NCBI GenBank assembly: GCA_902554995.1
Contig: CACDQT010000002.1
Span: 1-56,000 of the forward strand
Direction: 5' to 3'
DNA length: 56,000 nucleotides
From: an uncultured Pelagibacteraceae bacterium
GTDB lineage: Bacteria > Pseudomonadota > Alphaproteobacteria > Pelagibacterales > Pelagibacteraceae
Below, piece by piece: positions 19,163-28,338 of this stretch; the stretch's first letter is position 1, and each line of letters begins with the position of its first letter. The notes beneath the pieces were generated by a model. It saw only the letters and a list, made by a program, of their open reading frames with translations, was not told the origin of the DNA and ran no database searches. Made by a program: the position numbers and the translations under genes.

Positions 19163-20584
19163 TTAAAGTTTTGTGCCACCAACAGTCATCTTATTAATTA
19201 GTATAGATGGTTGAGCAACGCCTACGGGAACACCTTGGCCAGCTTTTCCACATGTTCCAATACCTGGATCCATCATCATGTCATTCCCAACCATAGAAAC
19301 TTCTTTTAAAATTGAAGGTCCATCTCCAATAAGTGTTGCACCTTTAATTGGAGATCCAATTTTGCCATTAACAATCTCATAAGCCTCAGTACAATTGAAT
19401 ACAAATTTTCCAGAGGTAATATCAACCTGTCCACCACCAAAACTCACAGCAAAAATACCTTTGTCGACAGCTTTAATCATCTCATCTTGAGTCTGATTAC
19501 CACTCAGCATCATCGTATTTCTCATTCTTGGAAGAACAATATGTCTATAGTTTTCTCTTCTTCCACTACCAGTAGATTTGGTTTTCATTAAACGAGCGTT
19601 TAGACGATCTTGCATAAAATTTTTTAAAATCCCATTCTCAATTAAAACAGTTTTTTCTGTCGGGGTTCCTTCATCATCAATCGTAAGACTACCTCTTCTG
19701 TTATCAATAGTGCCATCATCAACAATTGTAACTCCCTCACTTGCAACTTTTTGGCCCATTAAATTATGAAAAGCTGAGGTTTTTTTTCTGTTAAAATCCC
19801 CTTCTAAACCATGACCAACAGCCTCATGAATTAATATTGCCGGCCAACCAGGTCCTAGCACAACTTTCATTTCACCAGCTGGTGCAGGTTTACTTTCTAA
19901 ATTTACCGAAGCTATTCTCAAAGCCTCATCACAAACGCTTTTCCAGTTATCATCTTTTAAATAAGAGTCATAAGATTGTCTTCCCCCAACACCATACACA
20001 CCCGTCTCTTTTCTCCCATTTTTCTCAAGCATAACGGATACATTGAATCTTATTAAAGGACGAACATCAGTTAAAGTTTCTCCACCAGATCTAATTATTT
20101 CAACCGATTTTTGTTCTCCCAAAAAATTAGCAGTAACTTGTTTAATGTTGTCATCTTTTGAACGCAAATAATTATTTACTTCATTAAGTATTTTAATTTT
20201 TTCATTAAGAGATTTTTGTTCAATAGGGTTGATGTTCTCATAATATTTCTTATTAGATTTAGGAATTTCATGATTATAGGTACCTTTGACAGATTTAAGT
20301 GTCGATTTTAAATTTTCTGAAGATTGCTTTAAGGAGCTTTTTGAAATTTCATTAGAGTGAGAATAAGCAACTACTTCATCAGAGATAGCTCTAAATCCAA
20401 ATCCTAAATCTGAATTATAACTAGAATTTTTTATCTTATTATCATCTAGTAAAATTGACTCAGATTTAGAATTTTCTAAGTACAACTCACCATCATCACA
20501 TTTTTGAAGAGTATCCGAAATAATATTTTCAGCCTCACTTCTTGATAGGTCAGATTTTTTAAAGAAATTACTCATAGAAGACAT
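19163..20584 (-). CDS. tldD: TldD metalloprotease subunit
   Basis: This 473-residue zinc metallopeptidase subunit works with PmbA/TldE. The metal-binding HExxxH motif is 'HEAVGHGLEGDFN' near residue 255. Other conserved blocks include 'RPLIRFNVSVMLE' and, near the C-terminus, 'GTCGKAGQGVPVGVAQPS'. Elsewhere the TldD/E pair matures small modified peptides such as microcin B17 and supports CcdA turnover. No precursor peptide gene is seen nearby. It is the first gene of a three-gene operon and divergent from a DUF393 gene. Confidence 0.96.
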   Translation of the reverse strand: MSSMSNFFKKSDLSRSEAENIISDTLQKCDDGELYLENSKSESILLDDNKIKNSSYNSDLGFGFRAISDEVVAYSHSNEISKSSLKQSSENLKSTLKSVKGTYNHEIPKSNKKYYENINPIEQKSLNEKIKILNEVNNYLRSKDDNIKQVTANFLGEQKSVEIIRSGGETLTDVRPLIRFNVSVMLEKNGRKETGVYGVGGRQSYDSYLKDDNWKSVCDEALRIASVNLESKPAPAGEMKVVLGPGWPAILIHEAVGHGLEGDFNRKKTSAFHNLMGQKVASEGVTIVDDGTIDNRRGSLTIDDEGTPTEKTVLIENGILKNFMQDRLNARLMKTKSTGSGRRENYRHIVLPRMRNTMMLSGNQTQDEMIKAVDKGIFAVSFGGGQVDITSGKFVFNCTEAYEIVNGKIGSPIKGATLIGDGPSILKEVSMVGNDMMMDPGIGTCGKAGQGVPVGVAQPSILINKMTVGGTKL

Positions 20585-20669
20585 TAAATAGATTGTTTCA
20601 AAGATTTTTCAACTAGAGTATTTTACGCATGTACATATATGGGACAAATTAGTAATAAAACATCTAATT

Positions 20670-21026
20670 ATGAAAGTTTATTTTAATAATTCTTGTAAAA
20701 TTTGTAAGACAGAAATTGACCTCTATAAGAAGGAAGAAATAGAGGAAATTGAATGGGTTGATATTACAGATAATGAATTAGCAGAACAAGAAACCTCAAA
20801 AGATAGTAAACAACTTTTGAGAAGACTGCATGTCAAAGATGGTGAAAAAGTTATTGGAGGTGCGGAAGCTTTTTTATTATTATGGAAAAAAATGCCAAAA
20901 TATAAATTTCTTTATAAATTTTTTAAGTTACCAATCATCTTTAATATATTTTCAATTGTATATGAAATAGTAGCTTTTTTTCTTTACTTAAAAAATAAAA
21001 AGCAACTTAAAAAATCTAACTTGTAA
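20670..21026 (+). CDS. DUF393 (DCC family) thiol-disulfide oxidoreductase-like protein
   Basis: This 118-residue protein has the DCC-family thioredoxin-like start 'VYFNNSCKICKTEIDLYK'. It keeps a CxxC pair (Cys in 'SCKIC') but replaces the usual Asp of the D-x-x-C motif with Asn. 'GGAEAFLLLWKKMPKYKFLY' is the family's second block. The C-terminal 'FNIFSIVYEIVAFFLYL' is hydrophobic. The redox function is predicted only from the CxxC. It is divergent from tldD and overlaps the end of the next, convergent gene by 11 bases. Confidence 0.75.
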   Translation: MKVYFNNSCKICKTEIDLYKKEEIEEIEWVDITDNELAEQETSKDSKQLLRRLHVKDGEKVIGGAEAFLLLWKKMPKYKFLYKFFKLPIIFNIFSIVYEIVAFFLYLKNKKQLKKSNL

Positions 21027-21309
21027 AAAATAATAAAAATTTACTTAATAGAGACATAGAAGATACAAACATCACCAAGACTATTGAGTACATTAATAAA
21101 ATAATTTTATTCTTTTTTCTTCTTAATCTAACAAAGTCCTTATCATCCAAATCAGAGATATCTCTCTCACCAACTACTGGATAATCATACGTAAACCGCC
21201 ATGTACTATCACCAAGTCTTGGGTCCAAATTATTAAAATATGTGATCCACGCAATAATGTATCTGAAAATTAAATATAAAATTATTAGAAAGGCAGATCC
21301 TAAAATCAT
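21016..21309 (-). CDS. Small two-helix membrane protein, unknown
   Basis: This 97-residue protein has one N-terminal transmembrane helix (about 2-20) and one C-terminal helix (about 70-90). Between them lies a polar loop with charged residues, including 'GERDISDLDDKDFVRLRRKK'. I do not recognise a family. It lies downstream of the basic coiled-coil gene on the same strand and may be cotranscribed with it. Confidence 0.65.
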   Translation of the reverse strand: MILGSAFLIILYLIFRYIIAWITYFNNLDPRLGDSTWRFTYDYPVVGERDISDLDDKDFVRLRRKKNKIILLMYSIVLVMFVSSMSLLSKFLLFFTS

Positions 21310-21339
21310 TACAGATAATACCTAATTTAATATAAATGT

Positions 21340-22536
21340 TTAATTGTTATTTTTGGCTCTTTTCCTTGCAATGAGTTGCGTTAAAGAGTCTACCATTGTA
21401 TCTGACGCTTTGAAAATATCTACATTTCTAAACTCATGAGAAAGATTTTTTTCAGGATTAGTTTTATCTTCAATAACAATTCCTTCATCTGGAGAATTAT
21501 TTTTAATATAAATTAATAATAACCAGTCATCATCTTGTGACTCATCCCATTTAATAAAAACTTCACCAGTTTCAAATCTTCTGTCTATACAACGAAAAAT
21601 AGACATGTCGCGGGTGATATGTCTTTTATTTAACTGAAATACTAGGCTACTTGCACTTCTGTAAAAACTTTCTAATGCAAATTCAATTTTTTGTCTTGCT
21701 AAAGTATATTCTTTTTCTTTTTCTAATAAGGTTTCTCTATCTTCATCACCTTGAAGTTTAACCCCTAATGCTTCAACCCTTTCTTTAATTTTTTGATCTC
21801 GAAGTAATCGATATTTTTCTTTAAGTTTATCAATTCTTTCTTGTAAACCTGCATAGTCTTCTCTTTTTTCTTTTAAAGAAATTTTCTCAAGTTTTTCTAG
21901 TTCCTTGACTTCTCTAATTCTGAATTTTTCAATTTGTTTATCTAGTCTTAATTGTTTTAAAAACTGTTTTTGTTTTTCAGCTTGCTCAATTCTCAAAAGT
22001 GCTTGCTCTTTTCTTAGGAATAATTTTATATCTTTTACTCGTTGTTTTTCTAATCTAGCTTCTTCTTTAAGTGCTTGTTCTTTTAGTTTAACCCTGAGAG
22101 CTTGTTCTTCCTCTTTTTGTTTAGCCAACTCAATTTTTTCTGCTCTCTCTCTTTCAATTTTTTCTATCTTAATTCTTCTTTTTTCATCATGTTTTAAAAC
22201 TTTATAACTTGAAATTGTCTCTGAAATTTTATCAAAAAAACCTTGAATATGTTTTTCTAAACTAAAATTAAATTTAAAATTGAATTGAGGTTTCAGGGAT
22301 AGCTGTAATTTAACTAATTTTAAAACTATACTTTCGTTTTGGGTCTTTTTAATTTGTTTTAAATAATTAGTTTTTTTTAATTTTTTGAACTTATTTTTCC
22401 TTTTTTTGATAATTCTTTTTTTTTTGAATCTTTTAACAACTCTTTTAGTTTTTTTACTTTTTCTTCGAAACTTATAGGATTTGGCTTTTTTTAATACTTT
22501 CCTTTTTTTTTTTGATTTTTTTTGTTTTTTTTTCAT
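21340..22536 (-). CDS. Highly basic coiled-coil protein, unknown
   Basis: This 398-residue protein matches no family I know. Residues 1-60 are about 60% Lys/Arg with almost no acidic residues, like a nucleic-acid-binding tail. Residues ~100-290 are charged, heptad-like helix (many E, K, L, Q and A), which predicts a long coiled coil. The last ~110 residues form a different, more globular part with 'RCIDRRFETGEVFIKWDES' and 'DDDWLLLIYIKNN'. No signal peptide or membrane helix is seen. The downstream neighbour is the small membrane protein and the upstream one is cfa. A DNA- or RNA-organising role is a guess from composition. Confidence 0.75.
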   Translation of the reverse strand: MKKKQKKSKKKRKVLKKAKSYKFRRKSKKTKRVVKRFKKKRIIKKRKNKFKKLKKTNYLKQIKKTQNESIVLKLVKLQLSLKPQFNFKFNFSLEKHIQGFFDKISETISSYKVLKHDEKRRIKIEKIERERAEKIELAKQKEEEQALRVKLKEQALKEEARLEKQRVKDIKLFLRKEQALLRIEQAEKQKQFLKQLRLDKQIEKFRIREVKELEKLEKISLKEKREDYAGLQERIDKLKEKYRLLRDQKIKERVEALGVKLQGDEDRETLLEKEKEYTLARQKIEFALESFYRSASSLVFQLNKRHITRDMSIFRCIDRRFETGEVFIKWDESQDDDWLLLIYIKNNSPDEGIVIEDKTNPEKNLSHEFRNVDIFKASDTMVDSLTQLIARKRAKNNN

Positions 22537-22565
22537 TTCTGAGAAGAAATGATTCTATCAATAAT

Positions 22566-23753
22566 TTATTGATAAATATAGTCTCTAGTCACAGGGGTTG
22601 ATCTATAATTTTTAGTGAGTTGAAATTGATAAACAACTTGATCGCCCCACTTAAATGCCATTTCACAACCAGCGAGATAAAACTCCCACATTCTAAAAAA
22701 TTTTTCATCAAACATTTGGATTATTCTATCTTTATTTTTTAAACAGTTTTCTTTCCAGTGTCTTAAAGTATGAGCATAATGAAGCCTTAAAACTTCAATG
22801 TCAGTTACAATTAAGCCAGCTTTTTCAATAGGATTTGTTACTTCACTTAAGCTTGGGGTATAACCACCAGGAAAAATATATTTTGTAATCCAAGGATGAG
22901 GATCTCTTGGCGGGTTAACAGACCCAATAGTGTGAATTAACGATACACCATCATCTTTCAACAATTTTTCAATTTGTTTAAAAAACTTTTTATAAAATTT
23001 CCTTCCAACGTGTTCAAACATGCCAACACTCACTATTCTATCAAATTTCTCATCCAGCTCTCTATAATCCATCAGTTTAAATTTTACTTGGTTCTGTAAA
23101 TTCATTTCTTTTGCTTTTTGATTACAATAGTTTAGTTGATTTTCTGATAGGGTTATTCCTGTAACTTCACATTTAGCATTTTTAGCAATATCAATTGCTA
23201 ATGATCCCCAGCCACATCCTATGTCTAAAACTTTTTGGTCAGGTTTAATATTTAATTTTTTAATTATATGTTGAATCTTATTATTCTGTGCAGTTTCAAG
23301 ACTATCATTTTCATTTTTAAAATAGGCACATGAATATTGTCTTTTAGGATCTAAAAACAAATCATAGAGATCATCTTTGATATCATAATGATGTGAAACA
23401 TTCATTTTAGATTTTTTGATAAAGTTAAAATTGGTAAGATATCGATAAGACCCCCTTAGTTTATTTAAAAGATAACTAAAAATATTTAACTCGTTTCTTC
23501 CAATATTCATCAATGCTAGATTTAAAAAATCTGTAAGAGATCCATTTTCGATAACAATATCTCCATTTGTATATGCCTCCCCAAAGTAAAGATCAGGATG
23601 GAATAGTAATTTATAATGAAGTTTCTTATTTAGAATTTTTAATTTAATAGGATCGTCAGTTGGCTGACCAATAATATAATCCTTAGAGTCAGCGTCGGTC
23701 AGGATAAACCCTCCTTTTTTAAATACTTTATTAAGAAATCTCGCTAAATACAT
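22566..23753 (-). CDS. cfa: Cyclopropane-fatty-acyl-phospholipid synthase family methyltransferase
   Basis: This protein has about 395 residues from the chosen start and transfers a methylene group from SAM to unsaturated phospholipid acyl chains at the membrane. The SAM site is 'VLDIGCGWGSLAIDIAK' (about 190-206). 'SVGMFEHVGRKFYKKFF' and 'YIFPGGYTPSLSE' are CFA-synthase signatures. The ATG at 23753 lies one base after the stop of the upstream dapA-like gene, which favours it over the in-frame 23783 start inside that gene. Confidence 0.92.
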   Translation of the reverse strand: MYLARFLNKVFKKGGFILTDADSKDYIIGQPTDDPIKLKILNKKLHYKLLFHPDLYFGEAYTNGDIVIENGSLTDFLNLALMNIGRNELNIFSYLLNKLRGSYRYLTNFNFIKKSKMNVSHHYDIKDDLYDLFLDPKRQYSCAYFKNENDSLETAQNNKIQHIIKKLNIKPDQKVLDIGCGWGSLAIDIAKNAKCEVTGITLSENQLNYCNQKAKEMNLQNQVKFKLMDYRELDEKFDRIVSVGMFEHVGRKFYKKFFKQIEKLLKDDGVSLIHTIGSVNPPRDPHPWITKYIFPGGYTPSLSEVTNPIEKAGLIVTDIEVLRLHYAHTLRHWKENCLKNKDRIIQMFDEKFFRMWEFYLAGCEMAFKWGDQVVYQFQLTKNYRSTPVTRDYIYQ

Positions 23754-23754
23754 C

Positions 23755-24639
23755 TCAAGCTGCCAATTGTGATTTTGTTTCAAAATTTAAATCTTTTAAA
23801 CTCTGTAAAAGATTTCTCTCATCAACTTCGCTAAGTAAACTTAAGGGTGGTAATAGATTTCCATAAATTTTGTTCTCTTTTGAAAACAAAGTATGAAGAG
23901 CTGAAATTAAATTATATTTTTCAAAAGTAGTTCTGACATTAACTAATTTTTGGTTTAAAGAATGATCTTTCTTTTCTTTAAAATCATCGTAAACTTTTCG
24001 AGCTAATTGAGATGTAGCATTGCAAGTTGCGGTAATAATACCTGAACAACCATTTTCTAATCCTTTAAGTAATTTTGACTCTGAGCCTGGCATAACTGAA
24101 AAATTTTCCAACTTTAATTTTTCAAATAAATTGTAAGAACTATCCTTTACACCTACAATTTGATCAGGAAATTTTTCAAATAATTTTTCTACACATTCAA
24201 CACTAAATTTATACCCACACAATTTTTCAAAATTATAAAGTATAATTTTAGACTCTGGTACTGCATCAATAATTTTTGTGTAAAAGTTTATTACATCCTT
24301 GTCTTGATATTTATAATAAGCTGGTGGCATGATTAAAAATTTTTTAAAGTTTAGAGAAACTGAAATTTTCATTAAATTAATTGTTTCATTTAAAGAATTT
24401 AATCCTGTTCCGATTAAATGTTTTTCTTTGTATCTACTTTCTGAAAGGTGATTTAGTAATTTAATCTTTTCAACGATAGGAATTAATTGCGCTTGGCCAG
24501 TGCTTCCAAATATTGCAGTGCCATGACAACCTTGGTCAATTAAATTTTCTGCATGTGATATGGTTTTTTCAATATTTAAGCTCAAATCAGAGTTCAGAAC
24601 TGACATCGAAGCTGCATATATACCACTTATTTTTGTCAT
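23755..24639 (-). CDS. Dihydrodipicolinate synthase / N-acetylneuraminate lyase family protein
   Basis: This 294-residue class I aldolase-fold protein has the pyruvate-binding 'GTAIFGSTGQAQLI' block (about 37-50) and the Schiff-base lysine in 'IVGVKDSSYNLF'. The catalytic tyrosine is in 'ILYNFEKLCGYKF', where the usual YNxP motif of DapA is changed. I therefore call it a family member rather than true DapA; a 2-keto-3-deoxy acid aldolase role is equally possible. It is followed directly by cfa and is divergent from the frameshifted glycosyltransferase. Confidence 0.8.
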   Translation of the reverse strand: MTKISGIYAASMSVLNSDLSLNIEKTISHAENLIDQGCHGTAIFGSTGQAQLIPIVEKIKLLNHLSESRYKEKHLIGTGLNSLNETINLMKISVSLNFKKFLIMPPAYYKYQDKDVINFYTKIIDAVPESKIILYNFEKLCGYKFSVECVEKLFEKFPDQIVGVKDSSYNLFEKLKLENFSVMPGSESKLLKGLENGCSGIITATCNATSQLARKVYDDFKEKKDHSLNQKLVNVRTTFEKYNLISALHTLFSKENKIYGNLLPPLSLLSEVDERNLLQSLKDLNFETKSQLAA

Positions 24640-24688
24640 AATAAAAATTTATATAAAATATAAAATTAGTAAAGTTTATAAATCGAAT

Positions 24689-25650
24689 ATGAAAATATTA
24701 GCTGTCCAAAATAGAATGGGTATTGGAGATACAGTAATCTTTTACCCTTTATTAAGGCAATATCAAAAAAATACAATTCACCAGTAAGTCTCCTGGTAAG
24801 AGAAAATTCTAAAGCAGCAGAGTACTTACATCAAACCAATTACATTGATAAAATTATTATATTAGAAAGAGATAAAAAATTAAGTAATAATCATGGTGGG
24901 TTTTTTGGTTCTTTTAATTTAATAAGAGATTTAAAAAGACAAAATTTCGATAAAATTTTTATTTTTAATTCATCTCTTAGATTTAATATAATAGCAAAAT
25001 TATCTGGAATTTCTGAAATTTATCAATATCCATTATTTAATAAAACCGGCCAACACATTGTTGATACTCCAAAAAAATTTTTAAATGATAAATTAAATAT
25101 TAATGAAATTGAAGATCCTGAAATATATATTAATGATGAAACTATTTCACAATCAGTTAAAAAATTTAACATTGATAAGAATGAAATTAATTTACTCTTG
25201 GGAATTGGAGGTTCTGGCCCTACGAAAAGGGTTCCCTCGAAAATATTTATTAATTTTATGGAAAAAATTTCAAAAATCAAAAAATGTAGATTTTATCTTG
25301 CCACCGGTAAAAATAGTGGTGAGCAAATTATTCTTAATGAAATACTTCAATCTAAATTTAAAGACATATGTTTACCTTTAGATGATTTATCTATTAAAGA
25401 AATTTTGCCAATCATAAAAAACTGCAATCTGTCTATTTGTAATGACTCAAGTTTTAGTCACTTATCTGCGGCATTGGGTACTAAAACTATTACTTTAATG
25501 GTTGATACGCCAATTATTTACGGAAATTATAACTCTAAAATGTTCCCAGTAATTCCAGATGGTGAGGAAACTGTTAGGCATCATACCTCTGGAAAAGATA
25601 GAATAAATCCACAGAAAATATTTGATAAAGCTTTAGAGATTCTAAATTAA
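24689..25650 (+). pseudogene. Family 9 (heptosyltransferase-like) glycosyltransferase, interrupted by a one-base frameshift
   Basis: The start 'MKILAVQNRMGIGDTVIFYPLL' is the typical N-terminus of ADP-heptose:LPS transferases, including the GIGD turn. This frame ends at a TAA at 24785. The +2-shifted frame continues without a stop to 25650 and encodes the rest: 'VSLLVRENSKAAEYL', 'LLLGIGGSGPTKRVP' and 'CNDSSFSHLSAALGTKTI', the nucleotide-sugar-binding end of the family. Adding one A to the run of seven A at 24765-24771 would restore a single ~320-residue ORF. It may be a sequencing or assembly error, a real inactivating deletion, or a slippage site. A frameshift in one homopolymer with an otherwise intact gene makes error or recent loss most likely. 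Confidence 0.85.
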
Positions 25651-26150
25651 GAAATATCGTTCAAAACTATATCTTTTGCTTCATTTACTATTGAGGACAA
25701 CCTAGCTGTCTCTGGTGAAATATCCGGATGGATTTTTTTTTGTATTTTAACATAAGCTTTATTTACATCTTCTTTTGTAATTTTCTTATTCACATCTAAA
25801 TTTAATATTTTATATGCTTCAGTTACTGAAATTGAAGATGAGTTATTTAGGTTCGATTGATTAAAAGAAAATCTTCCTGATCTTCTCAATGTTTGAATTA
25901 ATCTATAAAGCGATATTAATTGAAAAATAGATAGACCTTTTAATTTTAATAATGCAAGACTAGCTAATGTAAAAGGCAACGTTAATAAAAAACGCCCACC
26001 GATGGCAAATAAAATTGCTAATACAATAAATCCAAGTATTAATAAAATCCTTAGACCTTTTGATATTTTTTTTGAGGAAATCTTAGTTATAAATTTCAAT
26101 AGAAAGTATAAAATAGTCAAAATGACTAATGTATAAATTATGATATTCAT
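25647..26150 (-). CDS. Membrane-anchored J-domain protein (DnaJ-like)
   Basis: This 167-residue protein has an N-terminal helix (about 2-20) and a second hydrophobic region (about 33-70). The C-terminal J domain includes 'SVTEAYKILNLD' and the HPD tripeptide in 'KKIHPDISPETARLSSIVNEA' (read as two adjoining parts). This layout matches TIM14/DjlC-type J proteins that recruit DnaK at the membrane. The partner pathway is unknown. It ends four bases inside the glycosyltransferase gene and is divergent from ptrB, with 16 bases between them. Confidence 0.8.
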   Translation of the reverse strand: MNIIIYTLVILTILYFLLKFITKISSKKISKGLRILLILGFIVLAILFAIGGRFLLTLPFTLASLALLKLKGLSIFQLISLYRLIQTLRRSGRFSFNQSNLNNSSSISVTEAYKILNLDVNKKITKEDVNKAYVKIQKKIHPDISPETARLSSIVNEAKDIVLNDIS

Positions 26151-26166
26151 ATAGTTCTTCTTTTTT

Positions 26167-28242
26167 ATGAAGGTACCACAACTTAGAAAAAAACTGGAAA
26201 TAAAATCTTGTCACAACACGAGTTGGGAAGATAATTACAGCTGGATACATCAAAAAGATATTCTTGAAGTCTTAAAAGACAAAAATAAATTAAATCCAGA
26301 AGTAAAAAAATACTTAATTGAAGAAAACAATCATACTGACTATCATCTTAAAGATACTAAAAACTTACAGAAAAAACTCTTTGATGAAATAAAGGGAAGA
26401 ATAAAATTAGATGATGAGTCTCTTCCTTTTAGAGATCACACTTATGATTATTGGACAAAAACCACAACCGAAGGAAATTATTCTATCAAACTACGTAAAA
26501 AGATTAATACAGATAATGTTGAAGAAATTTGGAACGGAGATAAAGAAAAAGAAAAATTAGGTGTTGAATATTTTGGAGTGGGAGATTTAGAAGTAAGCCA
26601 TAACGATAAGCTACTTGCATATTCTCTGGATACCAAAGGGTCAGAGTATTACAAAATCTTCATAAGAGATATTTCAACAAATAAGTTGGTCACAAAAGAA
26701 ATAATGGATACATCTGGCAGTATTACTTTTAGTCTAGACGATAAATATATTTTTTATTCAAAATTAGATGAAAATCATCGTGCCCGAAAAATATATAGAC
26801 ATAAAATTGGAGACCATTTAAGTGAGGATTATTTGGTTTTTGAAGAAAAAAGTGAAGCTTTTACAGTTGGAATAAGCTTAACTTCTGATGAAAAATATTA
26901 TCTAATAACAACTTCTGATCACAACACATCAGAGCAATACTACTTTGGTGTTAATGAAATAACTCCAAAACCAAAATTAATCATTAAAAGACAAAGAGGA
27001 ATTTTATACTCTATAAATTCTTGGGCTAACAATTTTTACAATCATACAAATAGTGATGCTGAAGATTTTAAGATTGACATCTCTTCAAGCCTAGAGAACC
27101 AAAATTGGAAACCTTTTGTGCCTTCAAAAAATGAGGTTTTAATTGGTGGTTGTGTGTTTTTAAAAAATTGGATAATTCGATCAGAAACTTCTGATGCATT
27201 AGATAAGTTATTCATAAGAAATATATCAACAAATTTTGAGGAAGAATTAATTTTTTCAGATGAAAAAGTATACGTACCAAATATTTCTCTTAAACAAAAA
27301 GATCGAAACACAGATGAAATTTACCTTGGATATTCATCGCCGAAAACTCCTTCAAGAGTTTATTCATATAATCTTTCAGATAAATCTAAAAAATTAGTAA
27401 AAGAACAAGAAATTCCATCAGGCCATAATTCAGAAGATTATATTGTAGAGAGAATTGAATATAAATCTCATGATGGAAGAATGGTTCCTTTAACAATAAC
27501 AAGACATAAGAAAACTAAGATTGATGGAACTGCAAATGTCTTATTGTACGGTTATGGTTCATACGGAAATTCAATGAGCCCTAGTTTTTCATCTACACGT
27601 TTGAGTTTGATCAACAGAGATATCATCTGGGCTACAGCTCATATTAGAGGTGGAATGGAAAAAGGTATGAGATGGTGGAAAGAAGGAAAATTAACAAACA
27701 AAAAAAATACTTTTGAGGATTACATTTATGCAGCTAAATATTTAATTGAAAAGAAATACTCTTCTGCTGGTAAGATCATTGGTATGGGTGGATCTGCAGG
27801 TGGATTATTAATGGGAGCAGTGGTAAACCAATCTCCAAAATTATTTTTAGGAATTATAATGGCGGTTCCATTTGTTGACTCTTTAACTACTAACCTTGAT
27901 CATTCTCTACCATTAACAGTTGGTGAATTTGATGAGTTTGGTAATGCCAAAGATAATAAAGATCACTTTGATTATATATTTTCTTATGCTCCTTATAATA
28001 ATATAAAAAAAATGGACTACCCTCATATGTTAATTACCACTAGTTTAAGTGACAATAGAGTATTGTTTGATGAGCCTGCTAAATTTACTGCCAAGCTAAG
28101 AGACTTAAAAACAGATAATAATTTATTACTTTTAAAAACAGAAATGGATGCAGGTCATGGTGGAAAATCAGGTAGAGATGGCGCTATAGAAGAAATAGCT
28201 TTAGACTATGCTTTTGCACTAAAAATTTCAAAAAAAATTTAA
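26167..28242 (+). CDS. ptrB: Oligopeptidase B (S9 serine peptidase)
   Basis: This 691-residue protein cleaves short peptides after basic residues. The N-terminal two thirds form a beta-propeller gate, starting 'YSWIHQKDILEVLK' and containing 'VGDLEVSHNDKLLAYSLDTKGSE'-type blades. The C-terminal alpha/beta-hydrolase domain has the nucleophile in 'GMGGSAGGLLMG' (Ser near 542), the acid in 'TTSLSDNRV' and the histidine in 'DAGHGGKSGR'. Length and order are normal for PtrB. Confidence 0.94.
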   Translation: MKVPQLRKKLEIKSCHNTSWEDNYSWIHQKDILEVLKDKNKLNPEVKKYLIEENNHTDYHLKDTKNLQKKLFDEIKGRIKLDDESLPFRDHTYDYWTKTTTEGNYSIKLRKKINTDNVEEIWNGDKEKEKLGVEYFGVGDLEVSHNDKLLAYSLDTKGSEYYKIFIRDISTNKLVTKEIMDTSGSITFSLDDKYIFYSKLDENHRARKIYRHKIGDHLSEDYLVFEEKSEAFTVGISLTSDEKYYLITTSDHNTSEQYYFGVNEITPKPKLIIKRQRGILYSINSWANNFYNHTNSDAEDFKIDISSSLENQNWKPFVPSKNEVLIGGCVFLKNWIIRSETSDALDKLFIRNISTNFEEELIFSDEKVYVPNISLKQKDRNTDEIYLGYSSPKTPSRVYSYNLSDKSKKLVKEQEIPSGHNSEDYIVERIEYKSHDGRMVPLTITRHKKTKIDGTANVLLYGYGSYGNSMSPSFSSTRLSLINRDIIWATAHIRGGMEKGMRWWKEGKLTNKKNTFEDYIYAAKYLIEKKYSSAGKIIGMGGSAGGLLMGAVVNQSPKLFLGIIMAVPFVDSLTTNLDHSLPLTVGEFDEFGNAKDNKDHFDYIFSYAPYNNIKKMDYPHMLITTSLSDNRVLFDEPAKFTAKLRDLKTDNNLLLLKTEMDAGHGGKSGRDGAIEEIALDYAFALKISKKI

Positions 28243-28251
28243 TTTCTCAAT

Positions 28252-28279
28252 CTTGAAAAAACTTAAATCGTTCCTACAT
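28252..28279 (+). promoter_or_regulatory. Heat-shock sigma factor (RpoH) promoter of hsp20
   Basis: CTTGAAA at 28252-28258 and CCTACAT at 28273-28279, with a 14-base spacer, match the sigma-32 pattern and resemble the groESL promoter of this window. Transcription would begin near 28286, giving a leader of about 50 bases. The -10 box is also the left arm of a short inverted repeat, CCTACAT/ATGTAGG (28273-28291). Confidence 0.65.
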
Positions 28280-28316
28280 CATTTATGTAGGTCGCCTAAT
28301 GGGGCTTATAAATAAA

Positions 28317-28334
28317 CTTGCTTAACAAAGGAGG
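28317..28334 (+). promoter_or_regulatory. Possible ROSE-like RNA thermometer hairpin over the hsp20 ribosome-binding site
   Basis: The leader holds CTTGCTT (28317-28323), then AACAA, then the Shine-Dalgarno AGGAGG (28329-28334). Pairing C-G, U-G, U-A, C-G, U-G and U-A with G28320 left out closes a hairpin that hides the ribosome-binding site. A UUGCU anti-Shine-Dalgarno with one unpaired G is the hallmark of ROSE elements, known upstream of small heat-shock genes in alphaproteobacteria. The fold was done by hand, and part of it rests on weak G-U pairs. Confidence 0.5.
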
Positions 28335-28338
28335 ATAT

